Shown here: piece after piece, positions 52,733-60,834 of the stretch
Position numbering within the stretch: the first letter of the stretch is position 1
Layout of the letters: each line of letters opens with the position of its first letter
From: Nocardioides pinisoli
GTDB taxonomy: Bacteria; Actinomycetota; Actinomycetes; Propionibacteriales; Nocardioidaceae
Assembly (NCBI RefSeq): GCF_024199985.1
Contig: NZ_JANARS010000002.1
Location: 186,001-250,000 of the forward strand
DNA length: 64,000 nt
Direction of reading: 5' to 3'
Program-made: the position numbers and the translations under genes
Notes under the pieces: model-generated
What the model saw: only the letters and a program-made list of their open reading frames with translations
What the model was told of the DNA's origin: nothing
The model's database searches: none

Positions 52733-53500
52733 GTGCTCTATTGGTTCCTGAAGTGGATCGCCCTCGGGCCCGTGCTGCGACTCGTCTTCCGGCCCAAGGC
52801 CTACGGCATCGACAACGTGCCCGAGGAGGGCCCCGCGATCCTGGCCAGCAACCACCTCTCCTACGCCGACTGGCTCTTCATGCCGCTCACCCTCAACCGT
52901 CGGGTCACCTTCGTCGCCAAGGCGGAGTACTTCACCACCCCGGGCATCAAGGGCTGGTTCCAGAAGAAGTTCTTCACCGGCGCCGGCCAGGTCCCGATCG
53001 ACCGGTCGGGCGCCAACGCCGCCGAGGGGGCGATGAAGTCGGCGATGAAGATCCTCGGCCAGGGCGACCTCTTCGGCATCTACCCCGAGGGCACCCGCTC
53101 GCACGACGGCCGGCTCTACCGCGGCAAGACCGGCGTGGCCCGCCTGGCCCTGGAGAGCGGCGCCCCCGTCATCCCGTGCGCGGTGGTCGGAACCGACGTC
53201 GTCGCACCCACGGGCAAGGTCTACGGCACGTGGACGCGTCCGGTCGTGCGCTTCGGCAAGCCGCTCGACTTCTCCCGCTACGCCGGCATGGAGAACGACC
53301 GCTACATCCTGCGCTCGATCACCGACGAGATCATGTACGAGATCATGCGGCTCTCCGGCCAGGAGTACGTCGACCTCTACGCCAGCAAGGCCAAGGAGCT
53401 CGACAAGGAGAAGGCCCGGCAGGCCGAGCGCGAGAAGGCCGAGCGGGACAAGGCGGCGCGCGAGCAGGCCGGGGACGGGCCCGAGCAGAAGGCGTCCTGA
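52733..53500 (+). CDS. plsC: 1-acyl-sn-glycerol-3-phosphate acyltransferase (PlsC)
   Basis: The 255-residue protein has the acyltransferase motifs NHLSYADW (40-47), FVAKAEYF, QVPIDRSG and YPEGTRS (117-123). It makes phosphatidic acid or acylates related lipids at the membrane. The C-terminus is a charged helix (DKEKARQAEREKAERDKAAR). The orthologue Rv2182c lies in the same block. GTG start; the MacS-like gene begins inside its stop codon at an apparent CTG. Confidence 0.92.
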   Translation: MLYWFLKWIALGPVLRLVFRPKAYGIDNVPEEGPAILASNHLSYADWLFMPLTLNRRVTFVAKAEYFTTPGIKGWFQKKFFTGAGQVPIDRSGANAAEGAMKSAMKILGQGDLFGIYPEGTRSHDGRLYRGKTGVARLALESGAPVIPCAVVGTDVVAPTGKVYGTWTRPVVRFGKPLDFSRYAGMENDRYILRSITDEIMYEIMRLSGQEYVDLYASKAKELDKEKARQAEREKAERDKAAREQAGDGPEQKAS

Positions 53501-54651
53501 GCGCGCTGACGCACCCGCGGGCACCCCACCCGCGGGCCGACTCAGCCCTCGCCGTCGAGGACCGGCTCTACTCCGCGCTGGCCATCGTGCGGGTGGTGGT
53601 CACGGTCAACATGGTCGGCCTCAACGCCTACCGCCGTGACAGCTACACGCACCCCGACCTCGCGCTCGCCGTCGTGCTGGCGCTCGTGGCGTGGACCGGC
53701 GTCGCGATCTGGCTCTACCACCGACGCTCGAGGCGTACGCCCGTCCTGCTCGTCGCCGACCTGCTGATCGCCGTCGCGGCGATCGGCGTCACGCCATGGC
53801 TGAAGTCAGACGGCTTCCAGGCGACGCTCCCCGGCTTCTGGGTCATGGGCGCGCTGCTCGCCTGGGCCATCCACTGGCACTGGAAGGGCGGCCTGGTCGC
53901 CGCGGTCGTGCTCTCGCTGGCGGACCTCCTGCCACGCCAGGAGGTCGACCAGGGCAACTACGGCAACGTCTTCCTCGTGCTCATCGGCGGCCCGATCGTG
54001 GGCTTCATGTGCGAGTCGCTGCAGCGGATGGCGCGCGAGCGGGACGCCGCCGAGCGAGCGGCGGCGGCGGCCCAGGAGCGGACCAGGCTGGCCCGGGCCG
54101 TGCACGACGGCGTGCTGCAGGTGCTGGCGATGGTTCAGCGGCAGGGCGCCGCGGCCGGCGGCCAGTGGGCCGAGCTCGGGCGGCTCGCGGGGGAGCAGGA
54201 GCGCGGGCTGCGGTCCCTCATCCGCCAGCAGGACACCGTGCCGACCGGGGGCGGCGCCCAGGTCGACCTCGCCGGTGCGCTCGAGGCGATGGCGACCGCG
54301 CACCCGGTGCGCGCGGAGGTCGCGACGCCCGGAGCCGCCGTCCTGGTCGACGACCACGTCGCGACCGAGACCGTCGCCGCGGTCAAGGCGTGCCTCGACA
54401 ACGTGCTCGCCCACGTGGGCCCCGGCGCCACCGCGTGGATCCTGGCCGAGGCCGCGCCCGACGCGATCACCGTCTCGGTGCGCGACGACGGTCCCGGCCT
54501 GCCTGCCGGGCGGCTGGAGCAGGCGGCGGCCGAGGGCCGGCTCGGGGTCGCCTCGTCCATCCGGGGCCGCATCGAGGGCCTCGGCGGCACCGCGACCGTC
54601 CAGAGCGGCGAGTGGGGCACCGAGTGGGAGCTGGCCGTCCCGCTAGCGTGA
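53497..54651 (+). CDS. MacS-like sensor histidine kinase with probable CTG start
   Basis: The 384-residue protein has about five membrane helices (YSALAIVRVVVTVNMVGLNA, LLVADLLIAVAAIGVTPWLK and others), the phosphoacceptor box RAVHDGVLQVLAMVQRQG and a HATPase end (VKACLDNVLAHVGPG, VRDDGPGLP). It resembles Streptomyces MacS. The region before the first helix has no ATG, GTG or TTG in frame; the only candidate is CTG 53497, which overlaps the plsC TGA as CTGA and follows AGAAGG. The response regulator partner is two genes downstream. Confidence 0.75.
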   Translation: MSALTHPRAPHPRADSALAVEDRLYSALAIVRVVVTVNMVGLNAYRRDSYTHPDLALAVVLALVAWTGVAIWLYHRRSRRTPVLLVADLLIAVAAIGVTPWLKSDGFQATLPGFWVMGALLAWAIHWHWKGGLVAAVVLSLADLLPRQEVDQGNYGNVFLVLIGGPIVGFMCESLQRMARERDAAERAAAAAQERTRLARAVHDGVLQVLAMVQRQGAAAGGQWAELGRLAGEQERGLRSLIRQQDTVPTGGGAQVDLAGALEAMATAHPVRAEVATPGAAVLVDDHVATETVAAVKACLDNVLAHVGPGATAWILAEAAPDAITVSVRDDGPGLPAGRLEQAAAEGRLGVASSIRGRIEGLGGTATVQSGEWGTEWELAVPLA

Positions 54652-54655
54652 CCGG

Positions 54656-55162
54656 GTGACGATCCACAGCGGCCATCCGTTCCCGACCCCGGACGACCCC
54701 GTACGACGCCTGCGCGGGCGCCTCGGCGGGACGGTGTCGCTCTGGACGGCCGGCGACGACGCTGAGCGGGCCGGGCTGACGGTCACGTCGTGGCTGGTGG
54801 CGGGCGGGGAGCCCGGACGGGTGCTCGCCCTGCTCGACCCCGACGCCGAGCTCACCGAGCTGCTGCTCGAGACCGGGCGCGGCGTCGTACAGCTGCTGTC
54901 CTGGCCGGACCGTGACCTGGCGGACGCCTTCGCCGGCACGGTGCCGGCACCGGGCGGTCCGTGGCGGCTGGCGGAGTGGGTCGACACCCCGCACGGGCCG
55001 CGGCTGGCCACGAGCGCCACGTGGGCGCTGGTGGGCGTCGAGAGCGCGGTCGAGGTCGGGTGGTCGCGGCTCGTGACCTGCACGCTCGACGACCTGGTGG
55101 TCGGCGACGACCCCGAACCACTGGTCCACCGACGCGGTCGTTACGTCCCGCCGGGCGGCTGA
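54656..55162 (+). CDS. Flavin reductase-like domain protein
   Basis: The 168-residue protein has a split-barrel flavin-binding pattern (RLGGTVSLWTAGDDAERAGL, TVTSWLVAGGEPGRVLALLD, SWPDRDLADAFAGT). It lies between the MacS-like and MacR-like genes, as in related actinobacteria. GTG start 4 nt after the kinase stop. A sensory or electron-transfer role in the pair is inference. Confidence 0.75.
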   Translation: MTIHSGHPFPTPDDPVRRLRGRLGGTVSLWTAGDDAERAGLTVTSWLVAGGEPGRVLALLDPDAELTELLLETGRGVVQLLSWPDRDLADAFAGTVPAPGGPWRLAEWVDTPHGPRLATSATWALVGVESAVEVGWSRLVTCTLDDLVVGDDPEPLVHRRGRYVPPGG

Positions 55163-55198
55163 GCGGTCTACGCTGCGGACCGAACCGGGAGGGGATCG

Positions 55199-55843
55199 AT
55201 GGTCAGGGTGATGGTGGTCGACGACCACCCGATGTGGCGCGACGCGGTCGAGCGCGACCTGCAGGCGGCCGGGCACGAGGTCGTGGCGGTGGCGTCCAAC
55301 GGGCGCGAGGCGATGGCGCGCTTCCCGGCGGCGACGCCGCAGGTGGTGGTGCTCGACCTCCAGCTGCCCGACGCGAGCGGCGTGCAGGTCACCAGCATGA
55401 TGCTGGAGCACGACCCGACGGCCCGCGTGCTGATCCTGTCGGCCAGCGGCGAGCAGGCCGACGTGCTCGAGGCGATCAAGGCGGGCGCCACCGGCTACCT
55501 GGTGAAGTCGGCCTCCAGCGCCGAGCTTATCGACGCCGTGACGCGGGTGGCCGACGGCGACACCGTCTTCACCCCCGGGCTGGCCGGCCTCGTCCTGGGG
55601 GAGTTCCGGCGCATCGCGGACGGGCCGGCAGACGACCCGCGTGACCAGCTGACCGAGCGCGAGACCGAGATCCTCAAGATGGTCGCCACCGGCATGAGCT
55701 ACAAGCAGATCGCCGCCCGCCTGGTCCTCTCGCACCGCACGGTGCAGAACCACGTGCAGAACACGCTGCGCAAGCTCCAGATGAACAACCGCGTCCAGCT
55801 GACCCGCTGGGCGATCGAGAACGGGCTCGACGACGACGCCTGA
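55199..55843 (+). CDS. MacR-like NarL/LuxR response regulator
   Basis: The 214-residue protein has a receiver (RVMVVDDHPMWRDAVERDLQ, phosphoacceptor in VVVLDLQLPDASG, TGYLVKSASSAELIDAVTRV with Lys) and a LuxR HTH (LTERETEILKMVATGMSYKQ, VLSHRTVQNHVQNTLRKLQM). In Streptomyces the homologous MacR controls morphogenesis and lipoprotein genes. A purine-rich GGGAGGGG precedes the ATG. Confidence 0.9.
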   Translation: MVRVMVVDDHPMWRDAVERDLQAAGHEVVAVASNGREAMARFPAATPQVVVLDLQLPDASGVQVTSMMLEHDPTARVLILSASGEQADVLEAIKAGATGYLVKSASSAELIDAVTRVADGDTVFTPGLAGLVLGEFRRIADGPADDPRDQLTERETEILKMVATGMSYKQIAARLVLSHRTVQNHVQNTLRKLQMNNRVQLTRWAIENGLDDDA

Positions 55844-55867
55844 GCCTGGCCGCGGCAACCGGCCGAC

Positions 55868-56869
55868 TCAGGACGGGACGGTCACCACGGCCAGCACCCG
55901 GTCGCCGGGATCGGTCCCGTCGAGCTCCACCCGCCACTCGTCCTCGCCGCCCGGCTCGCCGCAGGGCACGGGCTGCTCGCCCGGCTGCACGCACGCCAGC
56001 GACAGCACCTCCTGCGACCGCACGACCCGGACGTCGCGCGGCTGCGTCGCGGTGACGTCGAGCGACGTCGTGGTGGCGAGGCCGCGCCCGTCCGCGGACG
56101 AGCTGAGCTGCACCGCACCGGACATCCGGTAGCGCACCTGGATCCGGGTCGCGTCAATGAAGGTGTACGTCGCCCCGCGCGGCTCGACAGCCCCGGGACC
56201 CGAGCCGGGGCGGCCGTCAGCGGTCACCTCGACGTCGCTCGCCGAGACCTCCTGACCGTCGAGCCGGGGCAGGGACAGGCTCAGGGTGTCGAGCGGGCTC
56301 TCCGCGTGGATCCAGTGGGTCACCTCGAGGTCGCCGCCGGGCAGGACCTCGCTCACCGTGCGCGACTCGCCGGCGATCGGCCACCCGTCGACCGGCAGTG
56401 ACGCCGTCGGCGCGCGCGTCGCCTCGTCAGGTCCGGCGACCTGCCACGCCAGGACCCCGCCACCGATGAGACCGGCCAGGGCGGCGGCCACCAGCGCGAG
56501 CATCCTGAGGGTCAGCGGTCCGGATCGCGGGGGAGCGGACCCCGCCCGCGGTGCCGGGGTGGTCGGCGCCGGTTCGGGGGTGGTCGGAGCGTGAGCGGGA
56601 CGGGTCACCGGTGCGGGTGCCGCAGCCGCGGTCGGTGCCACGAAGGTTTCTGTCTCGGGCGTGGCGTCGGGTGTCCGGACGGGTGTAGCAGCGGGCGGCT
56701 GCTCGGGTGGCGGGACCGACGTCGGGGCGACAGCGGGCCCTGCCGGCGGGGTCTGCCGTGCCCGCGGGGGAGCGGGGCCCGGTCGCACCGTCTCCTGCGC
56801 CGGCGCGCGACGAGGGGTCGGGGGCAGGACGGTGGGGAGCCGCTTCTGGTAGGGCTTCTTCGGGCTCAC
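55868..56869 (-). CDS. Pro/Ala-rich single-pass membrane protein of sortase operon
   Basis: The 333-residue protein has a basic start (SPKKPYQKRLPTVLPPTPRR), a Pro-rich cytoplasmic stretch to about residue 125, one membrane helix (LRMLALVAAALAGLIGGGVL) and a secreted C-terminal domain with two cysteines (LSLACVQPGEQPVPCGEPGG). GTG overlaps the sortase stop. No known family recognised; it may be a partner or substrate of the sortase. Confidence 0.65.
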   Translation of the reverse strand: MSPKKPYQKRLPTVLPPTPRRAPAQETVRPGPAPPRARQTPPAGPAVAPTSVPPPEQPPAATPVRTPDATPETETFVAPTAAAAPAPVTRPAHAPTTPEPAPTTPAPRAGSAPPRSGPLTLRMLALVAAALAGLIGGGVLAWQVAGPDEATRAPTASLPVDGWPIAGESRTVSEVLPGGDLEVTHWIHAESPLDTLSLSLPRLDGQEVSASDVEVTADGRPGSGPGAVEPRGATYTFIDATRIQVRYRMSGAVQLSSSADGRGLATTTSLDVTATQPRDVRVVRSQEVLSLACVQPGEQPVPCGEPGGEDEWRVELDGTDPGDRVLAVVTVPS

Positions 56870-57522
56870 GTCGCCTCCGGGGGCCCGACGGGCAGAGCCG
56901 TGACCACGGCCAGGTTCTGGTAGCCACCGCGGGAGGCCTCGTAGGGCGGCGCGCAGGTGACGAGGGTGAGCCGCAGACGACCGGCGGCGTCGTAGATCCA
57001 GGCGTCGTCGACGAGGCTGCCCTGCGGTACGAGCCGGCGCGAGGTCACCTCGAAGTCCTGGCGCAGCCCGTCGGCCTCGAGGCGCAGCCGTGCCCCCGCA
57101 CGCACGGTGAGGAGCTCGGCGAACGGCCCGAGCCCCTCGGCGTCCGAGTCGACGTGGGCCGCCACCGGGATCGAGCCGAACGGGTCCCCGAGGCGTGACC
57201 CGCCGCGCCACCACCCCGCGACGTCCACGTCGGCGGGCACGTCGAGCACCCCGGACCCGGTGGTGCCCGCGGCGGCCACAGGCACGACGCGCCCGCTCGG
57301 CAGCGTGGCCCGGGTCGGCCGCCGTGGCGCCACCACGGTCTCGGCGCGCCGGGCCGGGGCCACCGGACCGGCCGAGCCCGACGGGGAAGGCGTCGACGGG
57401 CGACTGGCCGAGGCCGCCGGGGCGGAGGCGGTCGTGGACGGTGACCCCCCACCCCCGGAACATCCGGCGGCTGCGACGGCGAGGCAGGCGGACAGCATGA
57501 GCGCGGGCGTACGAACGGTCAT
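56866..57522 (-). CDS. Class F sortase lipoprotein
   Basis: The 218-residue protein has a lipobox (LAVAAAGCSG), a Ser/Pro/Thr linker and a sortase domain with SIPVAAHVDSD (catalytic His) and LTLVTCAPPYEASRGGYQN (TLxTC Cys and downstream Arg). Class F sortases are typical of actinobacteria and their substrates are poorly known. Operon with DUF4397 protein (ATGA) and the Pro-rich protein (GTGA). Confidence 0.88.
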   Translation of the reverse strand: MTVRTPALMLSACLAVAAAGCSGGGGSPSTTASAPAASASRPSTPSPSGSAGPVAPARRAETVVAPRRPTRATLPSGRVVPVAAAGTTGSGVLDVPADVDVAGWWRGGSRLGDPFGSIPVAAHVDSDAEGLGPFAELLTVRAGARLRLEADGLRQDFEVTSRRLVPQGSLVDDAWIYDAAGRLRLTLVTCAPPYEASRGGYQNLAVVTALPVGPPEAT

Positions 57523-58400
57523 CCGGTCGGTGGCTCGAGCGGCTGCCGCCTCCGCAGACCGGTGCCCGCGGCTGCGACCACGCCGAGGAGGACCAGCCCC
57601 AGCGCGGTGACCGCGAGCGGCAGGTCGCGGTTGGCGGAGGGCGTGTCGCCGGGGAAGGTCGTGACCGGGCCGTCGGCGAGGCCCGCGGACCCGGTGTCGA
57701 TGCGCGATGGCCGGACGCTCCCGTCGGCGGCCAGGTCGACCGTGTGGGCGATGACGTTCATCGAACGGTCGCGCGGGTTGCCGTAGGCGTAGATCATCGA
57801 CAGCGTCCGGGCTTCCAAGGCCACGTCGAGCGGGCCCAGGATGGGGTCGGCGCCGTCCGCGCCCGACGGCAGCAGCGCCACCTCGATCGAGCCCTCGGGC
57901 ACGTCGGCGTCCGCGAACTCGCCGTTGGCGATGTTGGTGAAGACGGTCTGTCCGTCGACCTCGACGTCGGCGGGAGCGACGGTCGCGGTGTGCGCGAGCA
58001 GGACGCGGGCCTTGCCGGGACCGATCGGCCCGGTGGGTGCGGCGTAGGAGTGGACGACCGGGTCGCCCCCGACGTCCGCGGGCAGGTGCAGCACCACGTC
58101 GCTGATGTCCCCGGTCGCGACGTCGAGGGTCGAGTCGACCTTGACGCCCTCGCCCCGGAACGAGATCTCGTGGCTGCCGGGCCGGAGCTCGAACGGGCCC
58201 AGCACGTCTCCGACACCCGCTCCGCCCGCGACCCGACGGCCGTCGACCGACACGTCGACGCTGGCCCCCGGGACGGCCTGCACGACGCTGACCCGGGCAG
58301 GTGGCGGTGCCGGAGCCTCGGCTCCGGCCGCTGTCCCGGCCGCTGTCCCGACCACGAGTGGCAGGCACGTGGCCGCCAGCACTGCGACGAGTCGACGCAT
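57519..58400 (-). CDS. DUF4397 surface protein
   Basis: The 293-residue protein has a signal peptide (VAVLAATCLPLVVGTAAGTA), one or two DUF4397 beta-domains (ARVSVVQAVPGASVDVSVDG, KARVLLAHTATVAPADVEVD) and a C-terminal helix (LAVTALGLVLLGVVAAAGTG) with an RRR tail, like a wall-sorting signal but with no obvious LPXTG (only LPLAV). DUF4397 and class F sortase genes are commonly adjacent in actinobacteria. Confidence 0.8.
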   Translation of the reverse strand: MRRLVAVLAATCLPLVVGTAAGTAAGAEAPAPPPARVSVVQAVPGASVDVSVDGRRVAGGAGVGDVLGPFELRPGSHEISFRGEGVKVDSTLDVATGDISDVVLHLPADVGGDPVVHSYAAPTGPIGPGKARVLLAHTATVAPADVEVDGQTVFTNIANGEFADADVPEGSIEVALLPSGADGADPILGPLDVALEARTLSMIYAYGNPRDRSMNVIAHTVDLAADGSVRPSRIDTGSAGLADGPVTTFPGDTPSANRDLPLAVTALGLVLLGVVAAAGTGLRRRQPLEPPTG

Positions 58401-58576
58401 CCCGACCACACCCCCATAGCCCCCGTACGACGTCGTCCCGGACGAGACGCCGGCCCTCCCAGAACACCTCGAGGTCCGGCCCCTCAACCCCGAAATGGGG
58501 TACGTCCGCCCGCGCGGACACGCCGACGGCTACCGTCGTCCCCGCCCGGCGCCCCGGGCCCGAGGAAGGAGTCGTC

Positions 58577-59470
58577 GTGGACGGTGCAGGGACGGTCGAG
58601 GCCTACCTCGCCCGCATCGGGCTGGCCTCGCGACCGCAGCCGACGGTCGAGGGCCTCCGCGAGCTGCACCGCGCGCACGTCGCGCGGATCCCCTACGACA
58701 ACCTCTCGATCATGCTCGGCCGGCCCGACCCGGTCGACCCCGCGGCGGGAGCGGCCCGCGCGGCCGCCGGCGGCCGGCTCGGCTACTGCTTCCAGCAGAA
58801 CGGCGCCCTCGGGTGGCTCCTGGAGCGGCTCGGGTTCGCGGTCAGCCGACGGCACGGACACGTCTGGTTGCGGCCGGAGGACGAGCTGGGCACCACGCTC
58901 AACCACCTCGTGCTGGTCGTCTCCGGCCTTCCCGCCGACGGCAACCCGGGCGGGCACTGGTGGCCGGACGCCGGGCTCGGTGAAGGGTTCGCCGAGCCGC
59001 TGCCGCTGGTGCGCGGCGACCACGACGTCGACGGCTGGTCGTTCGGCATCGGCGCGGGCTACGGCGCCCAGGCCGCGGGCCGCCCGACGGGCCCCGCCGC
59101 CTGGACCTACCGCCACCTCCCCGGCGGGGTGCTGCGCGGCATGGTGGTCACCTCCCGCGACCACTCCGACGACGCGATCGCGGCAGCGCACGCGACGCTG
59201 AGCGGCGCCCCGGACTCGCCGTTCCGCCGCGTGGTCGTCGCGCAGCGGGTCGATGGATCGCAACAGCGCACCGTCCGCGGCCTGGTGCACCAGGTCATGA
59301 CGCCGACCTCGAAGGACCAGCGGGACCTGACGTCGTACGACGACTGGCGCGGCGCGCTGGCCGACGACCTGCTCCTGCCCACGGCCGACGTGACCGACGA
59401 CGAGTGGACCTCCCTGTGGGAGCGCACGCAGGCCGCCCACCGGGCCTGGGACGAGGCAGGACGGCCATGA
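58577..59470 (+). CDS. Arylamine N-acetyltransferase
   Basis: The 297-residue protein has RIPYDNLSIMLGRPDPVDP, GGRLGYCFQQNGALGWLLER (catalytic Cys71), TTLNHLVLVVSG (His) and WWPDAGLGEGF (Asp). The triad is complete for acetyl-CoA-dependent arylamine acetylation. GAGGAAGGA precedes GTG 58577. ATGA overlap with the GNAT gene. Confidence 0.9.
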   Translation: MDGAGTVEAYLARIGLASRPQPTVEGLRELHRAHVARIPYDNLSIMLGRPDPVDPAAGAARAAAGGRLGYCFQQNGALGWLLERLGFAVSRRHGHVWLRPEDELGTTLNHLVLVVSGLPADGNPGGHWWPDAGLGEGFAEPLPLVRGDHDVDGWSFGIGAGYGAQAAGRPTGPAAWTYRHLPGGVLRGMVVTSRDHSDDAIAAAHATLSGAPDSPFRRVVVAQRVDGSQQRTVRGLVHQVMTPTSKDQRDLTSYDDWRGALADDLLLPTADVTDDEWTSLWERTQAAHRAWDEAGRP

Positions 59471-59925
59471 TTGCCCACGGGGCGAGGACCTGGCGGCGGG
59501 CCACAGCCGAGGACGCGGTCGCCCTGCGCGACCTCGAGCGGAGCGCCAGCCGGGCCGGGCTGGCGCACGTGTTCGGCGAGCTGCCCTACCCCGATGACGA
59601 CGTGCTGGCCCGCTGGGCGCTGCTCCTCGACGACCCGGGCGTGGTCGTCGAGGTCGTCGAGGACGACGACGGCCTTGTCGCCCTCACGGCGCACGACGGG
59701 GCGACGCTGCGCCACCTGGCCGTCCGACCCGACCACTGGAGCGCCGGGCTGGGCCGCGAGGGGTTCCTGCGGGCCCAGGCAGCGGGAGCGCGACGCCTCT
59801 GGGTGCTCGAGGCCAACGGACGCGCCCGGAGGCTCTACGAGTCGCTGGGCTGGGCTCCCAGCGGCGTCACCCAGGAGTGCCCGTGGCCGCCCTTCCCCGT
59901 CGAGGTCGAGTACGCCGCTCCCTAG
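59467..59925 (+). CDS. GNAT family acetyltransferase
   Basis: The 152-residue protein has RRATAEDAVALRDLERSASR, HLAVRPDHWSAGLGREGFLR (acetyl-CoA loop variant) and ARRLYESLGWAPSGV. Substrate unknown. Overlap with the arylamine gene suggests joint action or shared regulation. Confidence 0.85.
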   Translation: MIAHGARTWRRATAEDAVALRDLERSASRAGLAHVFGELPYPDDDVLARWALLLDDPGVVVEVVEDDDGLVALTAHDGATLRHLAVRPDHWSAGLGREGFLRAQAAGARRLWVLEANGRARRLYESLGWAPSGVTQECPWPPFPVEVEYAAP

Positions 59926-59934
59926 GATCGGGAC

Positions 59935-60834
59935 ATGCCGGACGCCGACCCGCTGCTGGAGATCGCCGACGACCTCTACGCGCTGCCGCTCGCGGACTTC
60001 ACGCCTGCCCGCGACGCGCTGGTCAAGGAGCACAAGGCCGACAAGGCGCTCGCCGCCTTGATCAAGGGGCTGCGCAAGGCGTCCGTCGCGGCGTGGGTCG
60101 TCAACCTTCTCGTCCGCCGCGACCCCGACCAGGTCGACCAGGTGCTGGCCGTGGGAGAGGCGCTGCGGGAGGCGCAGGACAACCTCGATGCCACGCAGCT
60201 GCGCGAGTTCACCAAGCAGCGCCGTCAGCTGACCGCCTCGGTCACCACCGCCGCGCGGCGGATGGCGCGAGAGGAGGGCGTCAGGACCACCGAGTCCGTT
60301 GCCGAGCAGGTGGAGGCGACCCTCACCGCCGCGATGCTGGAGCCGGACGCCGCACGCGCCGTGCGCAGCGGGCTGCTCGTGACGGCGCTGTCCGCGACCG
60401 GGCTCGGCGACCTCGACCTCAGCGGCGCGGTGGCCCTCCCCGAGGCGCTCGGCTTCAGCGCGAAGGCCCGGCCCGCGCCGGGCCCCGACCCGACGCAGCG
60501 GCCCCAGCTCCACGTCGTACCCGACCCGGACGCCGACGCCAAGGCCCGCGCGGCCGCCGACGAGCGACTCGCCGACGCCCGTGCCGTCCTCAAGGAGCAC
60601 GAGAAGGAGCACCGGGCCGCACGCCGGGCCGTCGAGAAGCTGCAGGCGCGCACCCTGCAGGTCCAGTCCGAGATCGACGAGCTCCGCGGCCGGCTCGCCA
60701 TCCTCGAGGACACCCTCGAGGAGGTCGACGAGGAGCTCGCCGAGGCCGAGGCTGCGCAGGCCGAGGTCGAGGAGGCCGTCGACGAGGCCCGGTCGGAGGT
60801 CGAGGAGGCGCGCGAGGCGCGCGAGCGCCTCTAG
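59935..60834 (+). CDS. Coiled-coil conserved protein (299 aa)
   Basis: The protein has an N-terminal helical domain (MPDADPLLEIADDLYALPLA, VAAWVVNLLVRRDPDQVDQV) to about residue 155, a Pro-rich linker and a long charged coiled coil at the end (about 200-299). Conserved in actinobacteria, function unknown. Its TAG shares the CTAG with the TAG of the convergent glycerol kinase gene. Confidence 0.7.
   Translation: MPDADPLLEIADDLYALPLADFTPARDALVKEHKADKALAALIKGLRKASVAAWVVNLLVRRDPDQVDQVLAVGEALREAQDNLDATQLREFTKQRRQLTASVTTAARRMAREEGVRTTESVAEQVEATLTAAMLEPDAARAVRSGLLVTALSATGLGDLDLSGAVALPEALGFSAKARPAPGPDPTQRPQLHVVPDPDADAKARAAADERLADARAVLKEHEKEHRAARRAVEKLQARTLQVQSEIDELRGRLAILEDTLEEVDEELAEAEAAQAEVEEAVDEARSEVEEAREARERL

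Noticed and set aside
49991-53524. One 1,177-residue minus-strand protein
   Set aside because: Similarity to TIGR00300 covers only the first-translated region from 51226; upstream is antisense to plsC and the esterase.
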